From contig QZCP01000223.1 of assembly GCA_003956705.1 (NCBI GenBank), positions 270,364-334,363 of the forward strand: a DNA stretch of 64,000 nt. The letters run 5' to 3'. This stretch comes from Brevipalpus yothersi (lineage: Eukaryota > Arthropoda > Arachnida > Trombidiformes > Tenuipalpidae). Below, piece by piece: positions 58,588 to 64,000 of this stretch. A model generated the notes under the pieces. That model ran no database searches and had not been told where the DNA came from. It saw only the letters and a list, made by a program, of their open reading frames with translations. The number at the start of each line of letters is the position of its first letter. The stretch's first letter is position 1. The translations under genes were made by a program, and so were the position numbers.

Positions 58588-60978
58588 CTAGCTTTTGACC
58601 GATTGTAGGGCATGGATAACTTGATGGAGATACTGATTTTTTAACGGCAGCATATAGTATCGCTCATCGTTGATTTTAAGACAAGATTTCTCAGTAGTGT
58701 TCTGCTGCATAATTATGGCATCAACAGGCAATTTAATGGTCCCTGGAATGTCCTCTCTTTGGTGTTGGTCGTCATCGTCATCGCTAAACTCATCAGACCA
58801 TGCTTTCCTACGGTATCGCCATGATAGAGGGAATATATGTCCCTCAGTGCTGAACAAGAACTTAGCTGCATCGTTATTGAGAGGGTTGTCAAAATCAAAC
58901 AACTGAAAAACAAGAAATATATGAATCAATATGAATGCTTCCAAATTTCAATAATAAACTTACAAGATACAAATATTTACAAGTTTCACTCAAAAAGAAG
59001 CTCTCCATTCGATCCTCTAAAGTTTTATCTTGTACATTATGAATAGTTGCGTAGCCACACCTACAAAAAGAGCGGTTATTAGACAAAAACAATTCAATCT
59101 AGGGATGAAGAAAACAACAACTTACTCCGCTTTGGTATGTTTCTCTAGACTCTCGAGAATATCCATTCCAACATGGAGATAGAAAGGATTCTTCGTTGCT
59201 TGATATAATAAATATGTAGACTCGATAAGCTCTGGCCTTAGCGGGTAATAATATATATCTGGGCTGAGATGCTGCCAATTAAATCTCTCTGGTAAGGCAC
59301 CGAATCGTTTCCAGATTGCATAATATAGAGCGTGTGTACAGATTGCTTCTTCAATATCACCATTCAGAACTTGAAGTCCAGCGAAAGCTGCTTGCAATGA
59401 GTCTACCCACAGATTTGAAGTTCGCCCATCTAGCATATTGACGTTGACATAAACTGGATGATTACCTATACCTTCATTACAATGTGTACGTCCTCTCCGA
59501 AGGTAGCGTTTGATGAGATGATAACTTTCGTTGAACATTCGCAAATCCTCCGTTTCGCCGAAAAGAATATAGGACTGGAGAAAAATCAGATATTAGTTTC
59601 ACATCAAGGCGATTGAATTTGCAAAATAATAACTCACCTTCATTAAATACTCATAGAATGAATCAATTCCAGCCCCTAGACCGGACATTTTTCCTATCCA
59701 TTCACCAGTTTCAACGTCTATCACGTTACCCAATAATCCAGTGTTCTTTGATCTTCGTAGCCATAGAGTACGAGCAGCTCGACGAGCGACACTCTCAAAT
59801 ACTGGATCATCTATCAGACGACTGAGTAAACCAAATTCTAAAAGAAGTGAACCAGCTCCAGCAGTACATGTATGAGTTGGAAACCATTCTCGATTTTGAA
59901 CACCATGACGCAAATTAACTCTAGGATAAGGTAGCCCAGTTGAGCTTTGGTCGAAGGCTGGCAGGAGCCGAGTAGCAAGATCATGAGCTAAATCTAACAA
60001 TTGATTATCATATTCTTCGAAGCCTAAAGAGCCGAAAGACTGGTCAGGATCAGTTATCAATAAATGAGCGGAAAGAAGACCCCCCAAAAGTCGAATGTTT
60101 GCTTCGAATATCTGGACGGTAACATCTTTGTCAAAGGACACTTGATCAATCACAAGCTGTACAGCTCTTTTGAATTCTGAGCAATTTCGCATCACAGCAA
60201 GAGTACTGAGCGCATCGATTAAGGTGAGTGAATAGTTTCCCAACACGTCATTAATATTGATGTTCCACCTAGGAGTGCAGAAAAAATCTGTGAGTTCAAT
60301 TTGTGAAGAATAACGCCCACAAATAAAATGCTGCTGCAAATAGCCCATAAAATGAAAAAGAAATTGTCTTTGATCTGGGCTCCTTTCAACTGATTCAAGA
60401 ATATGGCAATTATGAGAAGGAAGTTAAAGCTAAAAGGATTTGATCAACAGTATAACGAGACATCCTAAATCATATCATGAAAGAAAATAATTCAGAATAT
60501 CGTCTCCAGATACAATCACTCGACTCTTAATATGATTATTTCATGACATGTCAAGGGGGTCTGATGTCCGATGTGTAAGAAACAGATTGAAAGTCAAAGC
60601 TCTAAGCCAACGAAAAATTGCATCTCTTCCCCTGAAGTTAATATCAACTTACGGATTTTCGATATCAGGTCCTCTTCCAGAGCATTGAATAGGATTCAAT
60701 TCATCTTTAGGAAAAGCAAATTTCATGTAGTTATCATAGCCAAAATGGAACATTTCTCTGGTCTTCTGGAGCATCTCTTGGCGTAATTTTTCCGGGAACG
60801 TAGCATACTTTCTATCATACTCTCCTGGTCTAGAAAGAAATATTTGTAATCTCTCTGGATTATATGAAAAGGTATCTGATGATGATGATTCGGATGGCTG
60901 AATATCAATTGGGGAAACATCTTGACACAGAGAGATGATGAGAAGCCCACCAAGAATGAGTGTCAATTCATTTTTCAT
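58588..60978 (-). CDS. EDEM1: EDEM1, ER degradation-enhancing alpha-mannosidase-like protein
   Basis: Known role: an ER lumen GH47 protein that recognises or trims Man8 glycans on misfolded glycoproteins and passes them to ERAD. Exons: 60653-60978, 59638-60268, 59126-59574, 58964-59060, 58588-58902; joins keep frame; 605 residues against about 657 in human. A signal peptide (about 1-18, LTLILGGLLIISLCQ) is followed by a short disordered segment and the GH47 barrel from REMFHFGYDNYMKFAFPKDE to SETCKYLYL. GH47 acids are present: E164 (VQIFEAN), D311 and E315 (GLGAGIDSFYEYL), E434 and E437 (LRPELIEST), and the calcium-site Thr T520 in TEGH. GRTHCNEG and the C-terminal YYMLPLKNQYLHQV favour EDEM1 over EDEM2/3. 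A DDDDD run near 540 replaces a variable human segment. ATG at 60978 is chosen because the earlier ATGs (61023) lie before a CTTTGTTTCAG acceptor at 60994. Confidence 0.95.
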
Positions 60979-61252
60979 ACTGATTATGAAGGCCTGAAAC
61001 AAAGAAAGGATACATTTCATCAACCATTAAGAAGATCCTACATATTAGATCAGACCATACGAAATGATATCAAATTAGAAGTTGAAATAACTGAGTTTCT
61101 AATTAAAAACATCATTTTTCCAGCCTTATTAGGGAAAGTTTTTTCGATTCCATAAGTAAGACTGTTTAGATTGATCAAACACACACACACATACACACAC
61201 GAATTACGAGGTCAATCCTTCACTTTCCCACTCAAGGATAAAGTTACTCACA
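60979..61252 (-). other. EDEM1 5'-UTR intron (inferred)
   Basis: An acceptor at 60994 (TCCTTTCTTTGTTTCAG) leaves 15 nt of leader before the EDEM1 ATG. Upstream, AAACT|GTGAGT ending at 61252 is a good donor, implying an intron of about 258 nt. The upstream leader exon would contain a short uORF (ATG GTC CAC ... TAA, seven codons). Confidence 0.4.
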
Positions 61253-62957
61253 GTTTATCGGATACTGGTGTGGACCATGGATGAATATTAATATGAACAG
61301 TCCTCGAGATGAGAACGAGGACAAATATTGGCCCCCAAAATTTGGTGCAATATGAAAGCACGGTGTAGGGTAAGACTAGAGGTACAACCGAAAAACTACC
61401 CAAGCTACACAAGCTTCCATACCAGAATGATGATGAAAATTTAATCCATTCTCAAAACAATCTTCATTCAAACTGGATAAGTTTACATTTCAAAAGTGTT
61501 ACCAAAAGTGTTACAATTTAATTCACTTTTTTTTTCTATCAGTATCAAAGTATCAAAAACGCAATTTTTTATCACATCTCACAAACACAAACATCGATGA
61601 TGTGGAGAGCAAAACATAAGAGAGAGAGATGGAAGCGCGTAATTCAGATGGAGGATATAGTTTCAGGACATTCTCATTATCATGATGATTCCTGGATGAT
61701 TCGAAATTTGAAAAGTGTATAGATACTCATTTTGTTCTTTCCCTTGAATTTTGAAACATTATCATCGTCTGATGACCATTTTACGAATTTATTGGAATTT
61801 TTTCTCACTGTAAGTGTTTTTCGCATACTCTTTTAGGTATGCAGTGGCATTCCTGAATGATAAGATCATTTCAATTTATCCTGAACGTATTTGAGAAAGA
61901 ATTCAAATGAAATATGTGTTAATGATTGATTTGTAATCACTTTGATAGTTAGTGATCGGATGTTTGTCTAATCGGAAATGTCTATGATTATGAGTTAATT
62001 TCCTTAGGGAATACTTCTTCTTGTTCTGTGTGTGCATGAAATAAAAGTTCATATGGCTATCATAACCATGATAAGCTGGCATTCTTTTTTTCAAAAGAAA
62101 TGAAGGTTGTCGCATTTGTTTTTTTTCTGCTTAAAAATGCAATGTAATTCTTCCTTGGCCTGATAAAATGTTAAGAGAGAATATTTTCTTGCAATAATAT
62201 GAGTTAAAAACTAGAAAATTTTGCCTATTCAGATACAAACGTTGACCATGAATCGAAAAAAAAAATCGAACATTCTAGGCATAATCTCCAATCAATTATT
62301 TGAATCAAGCAAATATTCGACTATGAATATTGGCGAACTCTGGCTGAGAATTTCGGACAATATGCTGAAATATGCAGATTTCAAGATAACAAATTGAATT
62401 TCTTTCGATTTTTATTTTATTTCCACGATCTATCTGAATTCTTCATTTCATCATGATTCACTCGAGAACTTTTGAACATGAAAATTGTTCACACAAATTG
62501 TAATCTGATTTTCAACTCATTTGCATCACAGGCGAAGACTGTCCGGAAGAGAAGATAAAAATAAAATATTTAACTAACTCTGTAGAAATTTGAACACCCA
62601 AAATGTCCAGTGAAGAATTTGACCATTTTATTCCTCTTGCCCTAGCAGATACCAGACATGAAACGACATTTTCACTCTATTTGTTGTCGGAAATAAGTAA
62701 AAATAAAATGAATTATGGATATACAATTCCGGGTGTCTGGTATAAAAGTGATTCTACATTTTTCTTTCCCTCTCTTCTCCTTTCAACTCTTTACTCTCAG
62801 CATATGCCACCCAATCGAATATCATCATAAAACTGAATTCATAGAAAGAGAACACACACATGTATATACATTACACACACAATATTTTCAATCTCCAACT
62901 TCTACTCCCCAATATTAGCTGATAAATTACGAACATACTCTTTTAGCGTATTCAGAA

Positions 62958-62979
62958 AGAGAGAGAGAGAGAGAGAGAA
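62958..62979. repeat. (GA)n microsatellite
   Basis: A short GA run that faces the CT run starting at 63004 and could pair with it. Confidence 0.9.
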
Positions 62980-63000
62980 AAACTTGTGGAGCTCTCCTCC

Positions 63001-63003
<3 letters not shown>

Positions 63004-63078
<75 letters not shown>
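63004..63078. repeat. (CT)n microsatellite, about 75 bp
   Basis: A perfect CT run upstream of the LDLa exon. Confidence 0.97.
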
Positions 63079-63079
<1 letters not shown>

Positions 63080-63342
63080 AGCATCAATTCGGCGCACTTG
63101 ATAGAAAGAGAGAGGGAATATCTCTCTGAGTACGTGGGGAGGCAATGGCCATTCGGTGGGCTGCGAATTGATGATTTGTGTTTGATTTACAAAATTGGCT
63201 CAAAACTTGCTGTATACTTTTTCCACTTTATCTTCTCTCCTCCCTCTCTCCTTGTTTTTTTTCTCTCTCTTTCTCTTTCTATGTGTTTGTGTAGCACATA
63301 TGCTGCTATGTGTACTAATTTTCGAGACAATTTTTAGTATAT

Positions 63343-63583
63343 ATGTATACAATTGTGATCTGTGCCGTTATTTTTTGTGCTACATACTGGCCACTCTTAT
63401 TGTGGACCGCCGTTTTGCCGATTGTATCGGCTAGTGTTGTCGTCAACACTGGCTGCAAGAATGTATACGAATTTCCATGCTCTCGATCTGTGGATAAAAA
63501 TAATCGAACGATATGTCTACAACGTTCTCTACACTGTAATGGTAGCGAAGAGTGTCCAAACGGTGAAGATGAAGAAGATTGCC
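63343..63583 (+). CDS. N-terminal exon of an LDL-receptor class A domain protein (partial)
   Basis: 80 codons plus one base, ending at TGC C|GTGAGT; the gene continues past the window. Residues 1-33 are hydrophobic (MYTIVICAVIFCATYWPLLL...), a signal peptide or signal anchor. Six cysteines (C38, C46, C58, C65, C71, C80) with the acidic calcium-cage end NGEDEEDC define an LDLa module. Two N-glycosylation sites (NRT at 54, NGS at 66) fall inside it. The exon may begin at the TTTTTAG acceptor ending at 63337. A possible next exon starts at 63750 after CTTCCTCCTAG (AT AAA ATA TGT, in phase). I cannot name the protein. LDLa modules occur in receptors, proteases and, as I recall, some arthropod neuropeptide precursors (ITG-like/prohormone-4), and this single-module layout would fit the latter only weakly. 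Confidence 0.7.
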
Positions 63584-63800
63584 GTGAGTAGTAGTCCTTA
63601 TTGATTGACCAGGGCCTTACAGCCAAGTGATCTTAATGTCCATTTGTTTATGGATCTGTTTGTGCTCTTCAAAACAGACGTCAAACACAATCGATCTTGA
63701 CGTTCCACAGATTTCGTCTTTATCACAAGGTTTTTTCCCTTCCTCCTAGATAAAATATGTGTTAAATTGATATCGGTTATTAATCGGAAGGAAAAGTCCC

Positions 63801-63843
<43 letters not shown>

Positions 63844-64000
63844 TTCGATCTTTCTTTCACTTTCTATTTTGAGATATCACGTAAATCAGCTTTACACTTT
63901 CGTCAGATCATCAAAAGCTCAACAAGTGACAAGAGAGATGGAGATAGCAAGAGAGAACTTTAAAATCGATTTTTGAATTATATACCGATCATAATTCAAT
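63584..64000 (+). other. Intron or downstream part of the LDLa gene
   Basis: Contains a CT run (63805-63843) and the candidate exon start at 63750 (KICVKLISVINRKEK after the in-phase join), which has no clear donor before the repeat. Confidence 0.4.
63805..63843. repeat. (CT)n microsatellite
   Basis: A nearly perfect run of about 39 bp at the right edge, with one TTTC interruption. Confidence 0.9.

Larger units (their letters stand above)
61253..63337. other. Intergenic between divergent EDEM1 and LDLa gene
   Basis: The left edge contains the EDEM1 leader and promoter. No gene is supported in the rest. Simple sequence dominates 62840-63310. Confidence 0.6.

Noticed and set aside
60308..60348. 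MGYLQQHFICGRYS as the start of an EDEM1 isoform
   Set aside because: It is intron sequence read through before the acceptor at 60269. The exon join P|WNININDVLGNYSL restores the family sequence.

Overview
This 64 kb window is eukaryotic nuclear DNA. It is AT-rich, its genes are broken by introns with GT-AG junctions, and it is strewn with (GA)n/(CT)n microsatellites. It holds orthologues of animal genes. The AT-rich code, His/Asn-rich insertions in proteins, mixed intron sizes (55 nt to about 20 kb) and best remembered similarity to arthropod sequences suggest an arthropod, perhaps a mite or other chelicerate. That assignment is an inference and was not tested by any search.

Layout, left to right. 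A MARCH1/8-type RING-CH E3 ligase lies on the minus strand (2011-6068, four exons). Next is a trihelix (Myb/SANT-like) DNA-binding, coiled-coil gene, copy A, on the minus strand (7158-8647, three exons). An SDR carbonyl reductase of the CBR1 type follows on the plus strand (11657-12542, two exons). TMTC2, an ER protein with multiple membrane segments and TPRs, runs on the plus strand from 20471 to 53406 in six coding exons, with a 20.2 kb first coding intron that fills the middle of the window. ATP synthase inhibitor IF1 is on the plus strand (54592-55337, two exons). A second copy of the trihelix gene, copy B, is on the minus strand (55928-57626). EDEM1, an ER-associated-degradation lectin/mannosidase, is on the minus strand (58588-60978, five coding exons). 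The first exon(s) of an LDL-receptor class A gene on the plus strand (63343 onward) run off the right edge.

Gene models were built by joining reading frames across splice sites that keep phase and restore family-conserved sequence (for example K|W and L|V joins in MARCH, DD|S in TMTC2, P|W in EDEM1). They do not rest on transcripts. TMTC2 and EDEM1 both act in ER protein handling, but I see no sign that the neighbourhood is functional. I see no operon-like structure, CRISPR, recognisable intact transposon, rRNA or tRNA.

The most interesting structures are: (1) the dispersed pair of trihelix genes about 49 kb apart, with mosaic identity that looks like recent gene conversion and with unrelated C-termini; (2) a 33-nt in-phase candidate microexon present only in copy B, whose copy-A counterpart appears fused to exon 3; (3) an insertion of about 57 residues inside the zinc-binding loop of the MARCH RING-CH domain; (4) a CT microsatellite forming the polypyrimidine tract of a MARCH splice acceptor; (5) a uORF whose stop overlaps the TMTC2 start codon; (6) a tandem pair of GCGCCACYAGT elements between copy B and EDEM1. 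I found no clear sign of a wholly new system.
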